From Actinokineospora alba (GTDB lineage Bacteria; Actinomycetota; Actinomycetes; Mycobacteriales; Pseudonocardiaceae), in NCBI RefSeq assembly GCF_004362515.1, contig NZ_SNXU01000001.1, forward strand, positions 558,001-622,000: a DNA stretch of 64,000 bases, in the 5' to 3' direction. Numbering within the stretch: position 1 is the first letter of the stretch; each line of letters opens with the position of its first letter. The position numbers were made by a program, and so were the translations under genes. The notes below the pieces were generated by a model that was not told the origin of the DNA, did no database searches, and saw only the letters and a program-made list of their open reading frames with translations. Shown here piece after piece: positions 52,660 to 60,520 of this stretch.

Positions 52660-53880
52660 TCACTTGTAGGCGACCTGGAATTCCTTGATGCCGTTGAGCC
52701 AGCCCGACCGCAGCCTGCGCGGCTCCCCCACCTTGCGGATGTCGGGCATGTGGTCGGCGATCGCGTTGAACATCAGGTCGATCTCCATGCGGGCGAGGTT
52801 CGCGCCGACGCAGAAGTGCGCGCCCGTGCCGCCGAAACCCAAGTGCGGGTTGGGATCGCGAGTGATGTCGAACTTCTCCGGCGCGTCGAACACCTCGGAG
52901 TCGTAGTTGGCCGAGCTGTAGAACAGGCCGACCCGCTGGCCCTTCTTGATCTCCACGCCGCCCAGCTCGGTGTCCTGCGTCGCGGTGCGCTGGAAGGAGA
53001 CCACCGGGGTGGACCAGCGGACGATCTCGTCGGCGGTGGTCGAGGGACGCTCGGCCTTGTACAGCTCCCACTGCTCCGGGTTCTCCAGGAACGCGTGCAT
53101 GCCGTGGGTGATGGCGTTGCGGGTGGTCTCGTTGCCCGCGACGGCGAGCAGCAGGACGAAGAAGCCGAACTCGTCGGACCCCAGGTTGCCGCCGTCGACG
53201 TTGGCGTTGACCAGTTTGGTGACGATGTCGTCGGCCGGGCAGCGCTTGCGCTCCTCGGCCAGGTTCCAGGAGTAGCCGAGCAGCTCCATCGACGCGGCCT
53301 CGGGCTCCACCGAGTACTCCGGGTCGTCGTAGGCGATCATCTGGTTGGACCAGTCGAACACCTTGTGCCGGTCGTCCTGCGGAATGCCCAGCAGCTCCGC
53401 GATCGCCTGCAAGGGCAGCTCGCACGCGACGTCGGTGACGAAGTCGCCCGTGCCGGTCTCCTTGGCGGCGTGCACGATCCGCGCGGCCCGGCAGGCGAGG
53501 GCGTCCTTGAGGCTGTTGACCGCCTTCGGCGTAAACCCGCGCGAGACGATGCCGCGCAGCTTGGTGTGGTGCGGCGGGTCGATGTTGATCAGGATGTTGC
53601 GCTGCAGGTCGATCTTCTCGCGCTCCATGTCCGGGCCGAACCGGATGATCGCGGTGTTCTCCCAGGTCGAGTAGAGCTCGCTGTTGCGCGAGACCTCCTT
53701 GACGTCGGCGTGCCTGCTGACCACCCAGTAGCCGTCGTCGCCGAACCCCGCCGCGTTGTGCGGCTGGGCGTTCCACCACACCCCCGAGGTACGCCTCAGC
53801 TCTGCGAACTCCGCGACCGGCACGCGCTGGGCGTAGAGGTCGGGGTCGGTGAAGTCGAAGCCCTCGGGGATCTCAGCCAC
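52660..53880 (-). CDS. cyp125: Cytochrome P450, steroid C26(27)-monooxygenase (CYP125)
   Basis: 406 residues from the GTG at 53880, chosen because GGAGG lies 5 nt upstream; an ATG at 53892 would use that site as coding. Motifs: oxygen-binding I-helix LAVAGNETTRNAITHG, ExxR in TADEIVRWS, heme loop HLGFGGTGAHFCVGANLAR with the Cys ligand. The FDFTDPDLYAQRVPVAEFAELR start is typical of CYP125. It hydroxylates and further oxidises C26 of cholest-4-en-3-one. Divergent from fadA5, as in Rv3545c/Rv3546, with a KstR-type box on each side. Confidence 0.93.
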   Translation of the reverse strand: MAEIPEGFDFTDPDLYAQRVPVAEFAELRRTSGVWWNAQPHNAAGFGDDGYWVVSRHADVKEVSRNSELYSTWENTAIIRFGPDMEREKIDLQRNILINIDPPHHTKLRGIVSRGFTPKAVNSLKDALACRAARIVHAAKETGTGDFVTDVACELPLQAIAELLGIPQDDRHKVFDWSNQMIAYDDPEYSVEPEAASMELLGYSWNLAEERKRCPADDIVTKLVNANVDGGNLGSDEFGFFVLLLAVAGNETTRNAITHGMHAFLENPEQWELYKAERPSTTADEIVRWSTPVVSFQRTATQDTELGGVEIKKGQRVGLFYSSANYDSEVFDAPEKFDITRDPNPHLGFGGTGAHFCVGANLARMEIDLMFNAIADHMPDIRKVGEPRRLRSGWLNGIKEFQVAYK

Positions 53881-53894
53881 GGCTACCTCCATGC

Positions 53895-53908
53895 TGGAAC
53901 AGGTTCTA
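53895..53908. promoter_or_regulatory. KstR-type operator upstream of cyp125
   Basis: TGGAACAGGTTCTA, with the GAACnnGTTC core intact. It lies 15 bp before the cyp125 GTG, so it overlaps the transcription start region. Confidence 0.82.
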
Positions 53909-53951
53909 TATTCGATTTGAGCATACGGTGTTAACTTTTGGAACCCCAGCA

Positions 53952-53978
53952 GCAAGATCGATCTTCGGCCGATCTTGC
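53952..53978. promoter_or_regulatory. Second inverted repeat in the cyp125/fadA5 divergon
   Basis: GCAAGATCG pairs with CGATCTTGC across a 9-nt spacer. It lies midway between the two KstR-type boxes and differs from them in sequence. It may bind another regulator. Confidence 0.5.
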
Positions 53979-53985
53979 CTCGTTT

Positions 53986-53999
53986 AGGAACGTGTTCTA
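53986..53999. promoter_or_regulatory. KstR-type operator upstream of fadA5
   Basis: AGGAACGTGTTCTA, core GAACGTGTTC perfect. It lies 38 bp before the fadA5 GTG. Confidence 0.87.
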
Positions 54000-54036
54000 G
54001 TTTGGGGGACGGAAGCCGAGTGGATGGAGTGCGGTC

Positions 54037-55149
54037 GTGGGCAATCCCGTCATCGTCGAGGCCGTGCGCACCCCCATCGGCAAGCGCAACGGCGCCCTGT
54101 CCCACCTGCACGCCGCGGAGATATTGGGCGCCGCCCAGCGCGGCCTGGTCGAGCGCGCGGGAATCGACCCGGCGCTCGTGGAGCAGGTCATCGGCGGCTG
54201 CGTGACCCAGGCGGGCGAGCAGTCGAACAACGTCACCCGAACGGCCTGGCTGCACGCGGGTCTGCCGCACACCACCGGCTGCATGACCGTCGACTGCCAG
54301 TGCGGCTCGGCGCAACAGTCCACTCACCTCGTGGCGGGCCTGATCGCCATCGGCGCGATCGACACGGGAATCGCCTGCGGCATCGAGGCGATGAGCCGGG
54401 TCCCCCTGCGCGCGAACGTCGGCGACGCGTCACCGCGGCCGGAGTCGTGGTCGATCGATCTGCCCAACCAGTACATCGCGGCGGACCGCATCGCCGCCAA
54501 CCGGGGAATCACCCGGTCCGATGTGGACGATTTCGGCGTCCGGTCGCAAGCGCTGGCAAAGCGCGCGTGGGACGAGGGCAGGTATGACCGCGAGGTCATC
54601 CCCGTCGGCGACATGACCCGAGACGGCGGGCTGCGCGACACGACGATCGAGGGCTTGGCGGGGCTGAAGCCGGTGCTGGAGGGCGGATTGCACACCGCTG
54701 GTACGTCATCGCAGATTTCGGACGGCGCCTCCGCGGTCCTGGTGATGGACCTTGAGCGGGCACGGTCGCTGGGTTTGCGACCGCGGGCCCGGATCGTCGC
54801 GCAGTGCCTGGTGGGGGCGGAGCCGTACTACCACCTCGATGGCCCGGTCCAGGCCACCGGGCGGGTGTTGGAGCGCAGCGGGATGAAGCTGGGCGACCTG
54901 GACTTGTTCGAGGTCAACGAGGCCTTCGCGTCGGTCGTGCTGTCGTGGGCGCGGGTGCACAACCCGGACATGGACAAGGTCAACGTCAACGGCGGCGCCA
55001 TCGCCCTGGGCCACCCGGTCGGCAGCACCGGCACCCGCCTGATCACCACAGCCCTGCACGAACTCGAACGCCGCGACGGTTCCACCGCCCTGATCTCGAT
55101 GTGTGCGGGCGGCGCACTGGCCACCGGCACGATCATCGAACGCCTCTAG
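54037..55149 (+). CDS. fadA5: Steroid beta-ketoacyl-CoA thiolase (FadA5)
   Basis: 370 residues from a GTG with GGAG 7 nt upstream. Thiolase catalytic set: Cys89 in DCQCGSAQQ, GGAIALGHPVGSTGTR with the His, and CAGGALATGTII with the second Cys. FadA5 removes acetyl-CoA or propionyl-CoA from the steroid side chain. About 20 residues shorter than the M. tuberculosis protein. Stops of fadA5 and the convergent SDR overlap. Confidence 0.92.
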   Translation: MGNPVIVEAVRTPIGKRNGALSHLHAAEILGAAQRGLVERAGIDPALVEQVIGGCVTQAGEQSNNVTRTAWLHAGLPHTTGCMTVDCQCGSAQQSTHLVAGLIAIGAIDTGIACGIEAMSRVPLRANVGDASPRPESWSIDLPNQYIAADRIAANRGITRSDVDDFGVRSQALAKRAWDEGRYDREVIPVGDMTRDGGLRDTTIEGLAGLKPVLEGGLHTAGTSSQISDGASAVLVMDLERARSLGLRPRARIVAQCLVGAEPYYHLDGPVQATGRVLERSGMKLGDLDLFEVNEAFASVVLSWARVHNPDMDKVNVNGGAIALGHPVGSTGTRLITTALHELERRDGSTALISMCAGGALATGTIIERL

Positions 55150-56048
55150 GCGCCGTAGACAGGGGTGGGTGGGGCCGCCTTGTCGAGCAAGTCGGCGATC
55201 ACCGGGGCCAGTTCCGCGGGAACCCAGCGAGCGCCCTTGTCCACCGAAGGACCGTGCCGCCAGCCATCGGCGAGCGACACCTTGCCGCCTTCGACCTCGA
55301 AGACCCTGCCGGTGACACCGGCGGATTCCGCACTCCCCAACCACACCACCAAGGGCGAGACGTTCTCCGGCGCCATGGCGTCGAACCCCGAGTCTGGCGC
55401 GGCCATCGAGTCGGCGAACGCCACTTCGGTCATCCTCGTGCGGGCGGCGGGGGCGATCGCGTTGACAGTGACGCCATAACGGCCGAACTCCGCCGCCGCC
55501 ACCAGCGTCAGCCCCGCGATTCCCGCTTTGGCCGCCGAGTAGTTCCCCTGCCCGACACTGCCCAGCAGACCCGCGCCCGAACTCGTGTTGATGATCCGCG
55601 CGTCCACCGTCAATCCGGCTTTGCTTTGACCACGCCAGTATTCGGCGGCGTGGCGCATCGGGGCGAAGTGCCCCTTGAGGTGCACGCGAATGACCGCGTC
55701 CCACTCGGCTTCGCTCAGGTTGACCAGCATGCGGTCACGCAGGAAACCCGCGTTGTTCACCAGGACATCCAGCCTGCCGAAGGCGTCCAACGCCGTGTTG
55801 ATCAAGTCGCCCGCGCCTGCCCAGTCGGCGACGTCGGAGGTGTCAGCGACAGCCTGGCCACCGAGCGCCTCGATCTCGGCGACCACCTCGGCCGCCGGGC
55901 CCGCGGAAGCGGACGATCCATCGAGGGCAGCGCCGAGGTCGTTGACGACCACCTTCGCGCCCTCGGCGGCGAAGGCGAGTGCGTGGGCACGGCCGATCCC
56001 CCGCCCGGCACCCGTGACCACGACGACCCGGTCCTGGCACAGCCCCAT
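55146..56048 (-). CDS. SDR of the steroid ring-degradation cluster (Rv3548c-like)
   Basis: 300 residues from the ATG at 56048, overlapping the upstream SDR stop (TGATG). SDR marks: TGAGRGIGRAHA, NNAGFLRDRM, catalytic Ser in NTSSGAGL, NYSAAKAG and NAIAPAART. It has the long C-terminal tail also seen in Hsd4A, and the two proteins look related. Gene order matches Rv3548c. The function is not firmly established; oxidoreduction of a steroid CoA intermediate is likely. Confidence 0.88.
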   Translation of the reverse strand: MGLCQDRVVVVTGAGRGIGRAHALAFAAEGAKVVVNDLGAALDGSSASAGPAAEVVAEIEALGGQAVADTSDVADWAGAGDLINTALDAFGRLDVLVNNAGFLRDRMLVNLSEAEWDAVIRVHLKGHFAPMRHAAEYWRGQSKAGLTVDARIINTSSGAGLLGSVGQGNYSAAKAGIAGLTLVAAAEFGRYGVTVNAIAPAARTRMTEVAFADSMAAPDSGFDAMAPENVSPLVVWLGSAESAGVTGRVFEVEGGKVSLADGWRHGPSVDKGARWVPAELAPVIADLLDKAAPPTPVYGA

Positions 56049-56797
56049 CAGTTCTCCCTGGTGTCGCTCGCGGACAGGAACGCGGGGACCTCGCCCCCGC
56101 CGTGCACCAACAGCGTCGCCCCGGTGACGTAGGACGCCATCGGCGAGGCCAGGAACACCGCGCAGGCGCCGATCTCGTCCGGCTCGGCGAGCCGTCCAAT
56201 CGGGACGGTCGCGCCGACCGCGGCCACCCCGGCGTCGGTGCCGTAGTGGAGTTCGGCCATTTCGGTGCGCACCATGCCGACGGCCAAGGCGTTGACCCGC
56301 ACGTCCGGCGCCCACTCGATCGCCAGGCTCGCGGTGAGGTTGTTGAGGCCCGCTTTGGCCGCGCCATAGGCGGCGGTGCCGGGCGAGGGGCGAGTGCCGC
56401 TGATGCTGCTCACCATGACCACCGACCCCGACCGCTCAGCGAGCAGCGGGTACGCACGCTGGGCGACGATCAGCGGAGCCAGCAAGTTCAGCTCGACGAC
56501 TTTCGCGTGGAACCGCGGGGACGCCTCGGCGGCTTTGGCGAACGGCGCGCCGCCCGCGTTGTTGACCACCGTGTCGAGCCGGCCGTAGCGCGCGCGGACG
56601 GTCTCGATCAAGGCGTCGACCTGTTCGGCGTCGCGCACGTCGCACTGGACGAACTCGCCAAGTGGGACGTCCGGGCGGGTTCTTCCGCAGGTCACAACGG
56701 TGGCGCCGGCCTTGTGGAACGACCTGGTGATGCCCGCGCCGACGCCGCGCTCGCCGCCGGTCACCAGCACCACCGAGTCCGGCAGGGACAAGCTCAC
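56048..56797 (-). CDS. SDR of the steroid ring-degradation cluster (Rv3549c-like)
   Basis: 249 residues. SDR marks: TGGERGVGAGITR, NNAGGAPF, SSISGTRPSPGTAAYGAAKAG with Ser, Tyr and Lys, and a final LLVHGGGEVPAF. Arg in TCGRTRP after strand 2 suggests NADP(H). It is divergent from echA20 with a KstR2-like site between, and coupled to the next SDR, the arrangement of Rv3549c-Rv3548c beside Rv3550. Confidence 0.88.
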   Translation of the reverse strand: MSLSLPDSVVLVTGGERGVGAGITRSFHKAGATVVTCGRTRPDVPLGEFVQCDVRDAEQVDALIETVRARYGRLDTVVNNAGGAPFAKAAEASPRFHAKVVELNLLAPLIVAQRAYPLLAERSGSVVMVSSISGTRPSPGTAAYGAAKAGLNNLTASLAIEWAPDVRVNALAVGMVRTEMAELHYGTDAGVAAVGATVPIGRLAEPDEIGACAVFLASPMASYVTGATLLVHGGGEVPAFLSASDTREN

Positions 56798-56836
56798 GGG
56801 CGCCTCCTAGCCGTCGTCGGGATCCGCTGCTAACGT

Positions 56837-56854
56837 ACCAAGCAATCGCTAGGT
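56837..56854. promoter_or_regulatory. Probable KstR2-type operator in the SDR/echA20 divergon
   Basis: ACCAAGCAATCGCTAGGT is a near-palindrome: ACCAAGC against GCTAGGT with one mismatch and a 4-nt centre. It lies 21 bp from the echA20 ATG and 39 bp from the SDR ATG. The half-site ACCAAG agrees with the published KstR2 CAAG/CTTG pattern. kstR2 itself is encoded 6 kb away in this window. Confidence 0.55.
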
Positions 56855-56875
56855 TTGGAAGGAGGCGGGCCCACC

Positions 56876-57622
56876 ATGGGCATCACGACCAGCCGCGTCG
56901 ACACGGGCGTCGCGGTCGTCACCGTCGACTTCCCGCCGGTCAACGCGATCCCCGTGCAGGGGTGGTTCGACCTCGCCGACGCGGTGACCGCGGCGGGTCG
57001 GGATGAGTCGACGCACGTGGTGGTGTTGCGGGCCGAGGGGCGCGGGTTCAACGCGGGCGTGGACATCAAGGAGATCCAGCGCGCGACCGGGTACGACGCG
57101 CTGGTCGGGGCGAACCGGGGCTGCTACGCGGCTTTCGCCGCGGTGTACGACTGCGCGGTGCCGGTGATCGCCGCGGTGCAAGGGTTCTGCCTCGGTGGCG
57201 GGATCGGTCTGGTCGGCAACGCCGATGTGGTCATCGCCAGCGAGGACGCGACGTTCGGCCTGCCCGAAGTGGACCGCGGCGCGTTGGGCGCGGCGACCCA
57301 CCTGGCGCGGCTCGTCCCACAGCACCTGATGCGCACGCTGTACTTCACCGGCCGGTCGGTCGACGCGGCGACGTTGCTCCACTATGGATCGGTGTACGAG
57401 GTGGTTCCGCGCGCATCGCTCGACTCGGCCGCTTTGGCACTGGCGAAGGAGATCGCGGCGAAGGACACCCGGGTCATCCGGCGGGCCAAGGAAGCGATCA
57501 ACGGCATCGACCCGCAGCCGGTGCACCGCAGCTACCGCTTCGAGCAGGGCTTCACCTATGAGCTCAACCTGATCGGCGCGTCCGACCACGCCCGCCAGTC
57601 CTTTCTGGACGGCAAGAACTAG
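56876..57622 (+). CDS. echA20: Steroid ring-degradation crotonase (EchA20)
   Basis: 248 residues from the ATG at 56876 with GGAGG upstream. Crotonase fold: FNAGVDIKEIQ (oxyanion loop), QGFCLGGGIGLVGNADVVIAS, and FGLPEVDRGALGAATHLARL. EchA20 hydrolyses a ring of the bicyclic CoA intermediate in the C/D-ring pathway rather than acting as a simple hydratase. Followed at 11 bp by ipdA, as in Rv3550-Rv3552. Confidence 0.92.
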   Translation: MGITTSRVDTGVAVVTVDFPPVNAIPVQGWFDLADAVTAAGRDESTHVVVLRAEGRGFNAGVDIKEIQRATGYDALVGANRGCYAAFAAVYDCAVPVIAAVQGFCLGGGIGLVGNADVVIASEDATFGLPEVDRGALGAATHLARLVPQHLMRTLYFTGRSVDAATLLHYGSVYEVVPRASLDSAALALAKEIAAKDTRVIRRAKEAINGIDPQPVHRSYRFEQGFTYELNLIGASDHARQSFLDGKN

Positions 57623-57633
57623 AGAGGATCACG

Positions 57634-58485
57634 GTGCGCGACAAGCGGATGACGGCCGACGAGGTGGTGGCCTGCCTGTCCGACGGCATGACGGTCGGGA
57701 TCGGCGGCTGGGGCTCGCGACGCAAGCCGATGGCGCTGGTGCGGGCCATCCTGCGGTCGAAGTTGAAGGATCTGACGGTCGTGTCCTACGGCGGGCCGGA
57801 CGTTGGTCTGCTGTGTGCGTCGGGGCAGGTGCGCAAGGTCGTGTTCGGGTTCGTCTCGCTGGACACGATCGCCTACGACCCGTGGTTCAAGCACGCCAGG
57901 GAGAACGCGCGGATCGAGGTCCGCGAACTGGATGAGGGGATGCTCCAGTGTGGCCTGCGGGCCGCCGCGCACCGGTTGCCTTTCCTGCCGATCCGCGCGG
58001 GCCTCGGCTCGGATGTGTTGCGACTCGACCCGACGCTGCGCACTGTCCGGTCGCCGTATGACGATGGCGAGGACCTGGTCGCGATGCCCGCGCTGCGGCT
58101 CGACGCGGCGTTGGTCCACCTCAACCGGGCGGACCGCCACGGCAACGCCCAGTACCTCGGCCCCGACCCGTACTTCGACGACCTGTTCTGCCTGGCCGCC
58201 GAACGCCGCTATGTCTCCTGCGAACAGATCGTCGACACAGCGGAACTGACCGCCACGGCCCCAGTGCAAACGTTGCTGCTCAACCGAATGATGGTCGACG
58301 GTGTCGTGGAAACGCCGCGTGGTGCGCATTTCACCAGCTGCGCTCCCGACTATGGCCGCGACGAAGCCTTCCAGCGCTCCTACGCCCGGTCGGCGGCCGA
58401 CCCGGCGCTGTGGGCTGAGTTCACGAACCGCTACCTGTCCGGCGACGAGGCCGCGTACCAGGCCGAGGTTGGGGTACCCGCATGA
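57634..58485 (+). CDS. ipdA: COCHEA-CoA hydrolase subunit alpha (IpdA)
   Basis: 283 residues from a GTG with GAGAGG upstream. CoA-transferase family I fold: MTADEVVACLSDGMTVGIGGWG, VSYGGPDVGLLCASGQV and VHLNRADRHGNAQYLGPDPYFDD. IpdAB does not transfer CoA; it opens the last carbon ring by retro-Claisen hydrolysis. Coupled to ipdB by ATGA overlap. Confidence 0.93.
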   Translation: MRDKRMTADEVVACLSDGMTVGIGGWGSRRKPMALVRAILRSKLKDLTVVSYGGPDVGLLCASGQVRKVVFGFVSLDTIAYDPWFKHARENARIEVRELDEGMLQCGLRAAAHRLPFLPIRAGLGSDVLRLDPTLRTVRSPYDDGEDLVAMPALRLDAALVHLNRADRHGNAQYLGPDPYFDDLFCLAAERRYVSCEQIVDTAELTATAPVQTLLLNRMMVDGVVETPRGAHFTSCAPDYGRDEAFQRSYARSAADPALWAEFTNRYLSGDEAAYQAEVGVPA

Positions 58486-59231
58486 GAGCCGACATCTGCG
58501 CCGTCGCGTGCGCCGACCTGTTCCGCGGGGACGGCGAGATCCTGGCCAGCCCCATGGGAACCATGCCCACCCTGGGCGCCCGCCTTGCCCGCCTGACCTT
58601 CGCCCCCGACCTGCTCATCTCCGACGGCGAAGCCCTGCTGTTCGCCGACACACCGGCGCTGGGAACACCCGGCCAGGTCGAGGGCTGGCTGCCGTACCGG
58701 GCGGTGTTCGACGTCCTGGCGTGGGGCCGCAGACACGTCGTCATGGGCGCCAACCAGCTCGACCGGTTCGGCAACCAGAACATCTCCTGCATCGGCGACC
58801 ACGCCCAACCCCAACGCCAACTACTCGGCGTACGCGGGGCGCCGGGCAACACGGTCAACCACCGAACCAGCTACTGGGTTCCGAAGCACAGCCCACGAGT
58901 TTTCGTCGACCAGGTCGACATGGTTTCGGGCGTCGGCTACGACAAGGCGGCGGGCCCTTTTCATGACCTCCACCGGATCGTGACGGACTTGGCCGTACTC
59001 GACTTCGACACCCCGACCCGCGCGATGAGGCTCGTGTCGGTACATCCGGGCGTGACGGTCGCAGAGGTGGAAGCAGCGACGGGTTTTGCTTTGTCCGTTG
59101 AGGACGCAGTGGAGACCCGGACGCCGACGCCGGAGGAACTGACCCTGCTGCACACCCTCGACCCCAACAACCTGCGCGAGCGCGAGGTCCCCTCCCGCGA
59201 GCCCGCGGTCCGGGCGGCGACACACCGATGA
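58482..59231 (+). CDS. ipdB: COCHEA-CoA hydrolase subunit beta (IpdB)
   Basis: 249 residues. Beta subunit of the CoA-transferase-like IpdAB: MGTMPTLGARLARLTFAPDLLISDGEALLF, then DRFGNQNISCIGDH and VFVDQVDMVSGVGYD. The heterodimer cleaves the final steroid ring. It ends 185 bp before ipdC; that gap has no gene. Confidence 0.93.
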   Translation: MRADICAVACADLFRGDGEILASPMGTMPTLGARLARLTFAPDLLISDGEALLFADTPALGTPGQVEGWLPYRAVFDVLAWGRRHVVMGANQLDRFGNQNISCIGDHAQPQRQLLGVRGAPGNTVNHRTSYWVPKHSPRVFVDQVDMVSGVGYDKAAGPFHDLHRIVTDLAVLDFDTPTRAMRLVSVHPGVTVAEVEAATGFALSVEDAVETRTPTPEELTLLHTLDPNNLREREVPSREPAVRAATHR

Positions 59232-59416
59232 GCGCATCCAGCTCGCCAGCCCCGGGACTCGGTCGACAAAGCAAGCCCGAAGTTCTCAATTTTGCGACCG
59301 AAACCCGAAAAATCGCAGCCCCCACCCGTCCCGGGGGGACGGCCCTTGTCCAGTTTATCGGGGGTAAGGGCTGGGTGGGCGGTTGTGGATCTTCCTGTGG
59401 ATAGCCGGAGGTAGGT

Positions 59417-60520
59417 GTGGACAACTTGATGGAAACGGCGTTCACGAGGTTGGTCGGGGTTCGGTTCCCGGTGGTGCAGACCGGGATGGGGTGGGTCGCG
59501 GGGCCTCGGTTGGTCGGGGCCGTCGCGCAAGCGGGTGGGCTTGGGATTCTTGCCTCGGCGACCATGACCTACGACGAGTTGGCCAAGGCGATCGCGGAAA
59601 CCAAGGGCCGCACGGATAAGCCGTTCGGGGTCAATCTGCGGGCCGACGCGGTGGACGCCCCCGCGCGGGTGGACTTGTTGATCCGTGAAGGGGTCAAGGT
59701 CGCCTCCTTCGCGTTGGCGCCCAAGAAGGAGTTCATCAGCAAGCTCAAGGACCACGGCGTCGTCGTGGTCCCCTCCGTCGGTGCCGCGCGGCATGCCGAG
59801 AAAGTCGCGGCCTGGGGTGCTGACGCCGTCATCGTGCAAGGCGGGGAGGGCGGTGGGCACACGGGACCGGTGGCCACGACACTTCTTCTCCCGTCCGTTG
59901 TGGACAGTGTGGACATCCCGGTGGTGGCCGCCGGTGGGTTCTTCGACGGTCGTGGGCTGATGGCCGCCTTGTCCTACGGCGCGGCCGGGATCGCTATGGG
60001 GACGCGGTTTCTCCTCACCCAGGAGAGCACCGTGCCCGACGAGGTGAAGCGCGCCTATCTCGAGCGGGGGCTCGACGGCACGGTCGTCAGCACCCGGGTG
60101 GACGGGATGCCGCATCGTGTGTTGCGCACCGAGCTGGTGGACAAGCTGGAGAGGTCCGGCCGAATCCGGGGCCTGGCCGCCGCCGTCCGAAACGCCACGA
60201 GGTTCCGCGCGCTGACGAAGCTGAGCTGGTCGGCGATGGTCCGTGAGGGCCTGGCCATGCGCCACGGCAAGGAGTTGAGCTGGTCGCAGGTGATCATGGC
60301 CGCGAACACGCCCATGCTGCTCCGCTCAGGCCTGGTCGAGGGCAACACCGACGCGGGTGTGCTGGCCAGCGGTCAGGTCGTCGGCCTGCTCGACGATCTC
60401 CCGACCTGCGCGGACCTGATCGACGCGATCATGGCTCAGGCCCAGGAGACCGCCGAGCGGCTGGCGACACTCAGACGAGTTCCTTCTCCATCGCCGCCAG
60501 GCTCGTCTCCAGGTGCGTGA
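59417..60520 (+). CDS. ipdC: Flavin-dependent reductase of the C/D-ring pathway (IpdC)
   Basis: 367 residues from a GTG at 59417; an ATG four codons later is possible. Nitronate monooxygenase-like TIM barrel: VGVRFPVVQTGMGWVAGPRLVGAVAQAGGLGIL, VQGGEGGGHTGPVAT, and AAGGFFDGRGLMAALSYGAAGIAMGTRF for FMN phosphate. IpdC acts after EchA20/IpdAB substrates are formed, in the HIP pathway. Its 3' end overlaps the convergent WS/DGAT gene by 50 bp. Confidence 0.9.
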   Translation: MDNLMETAFTRLVGVRFPVVQTGMGWVAGPRLVGAVAQAGGLGILASATMTYDELAKAIAETKGRTDKPFGVNLRADAVDAPARVDLLIREGVKVASFALAPKKEFISKLKDHGVVVVPSVGAARHAEKVAAWGADAVIVQGGEGGGHTGPVATTLLLPSVVDSVDIPVVAAGGFFDGRGLMAALSYGAAGIAMGTRFLLTQESTVPDEVKRAYLERGLDGTVVSTRVDGMPHRVLRTELVDKLERSGRIRGLAAAVRNATRFRALTKLSWSAMVREGLAMRHGKELSWSQVIMAANTPMLLRSGLVEGNTDAGVLASGQVVGLLDDLPTCADLIDAIMAQAQETAERLATLRRVPSPSPPGSSPGA

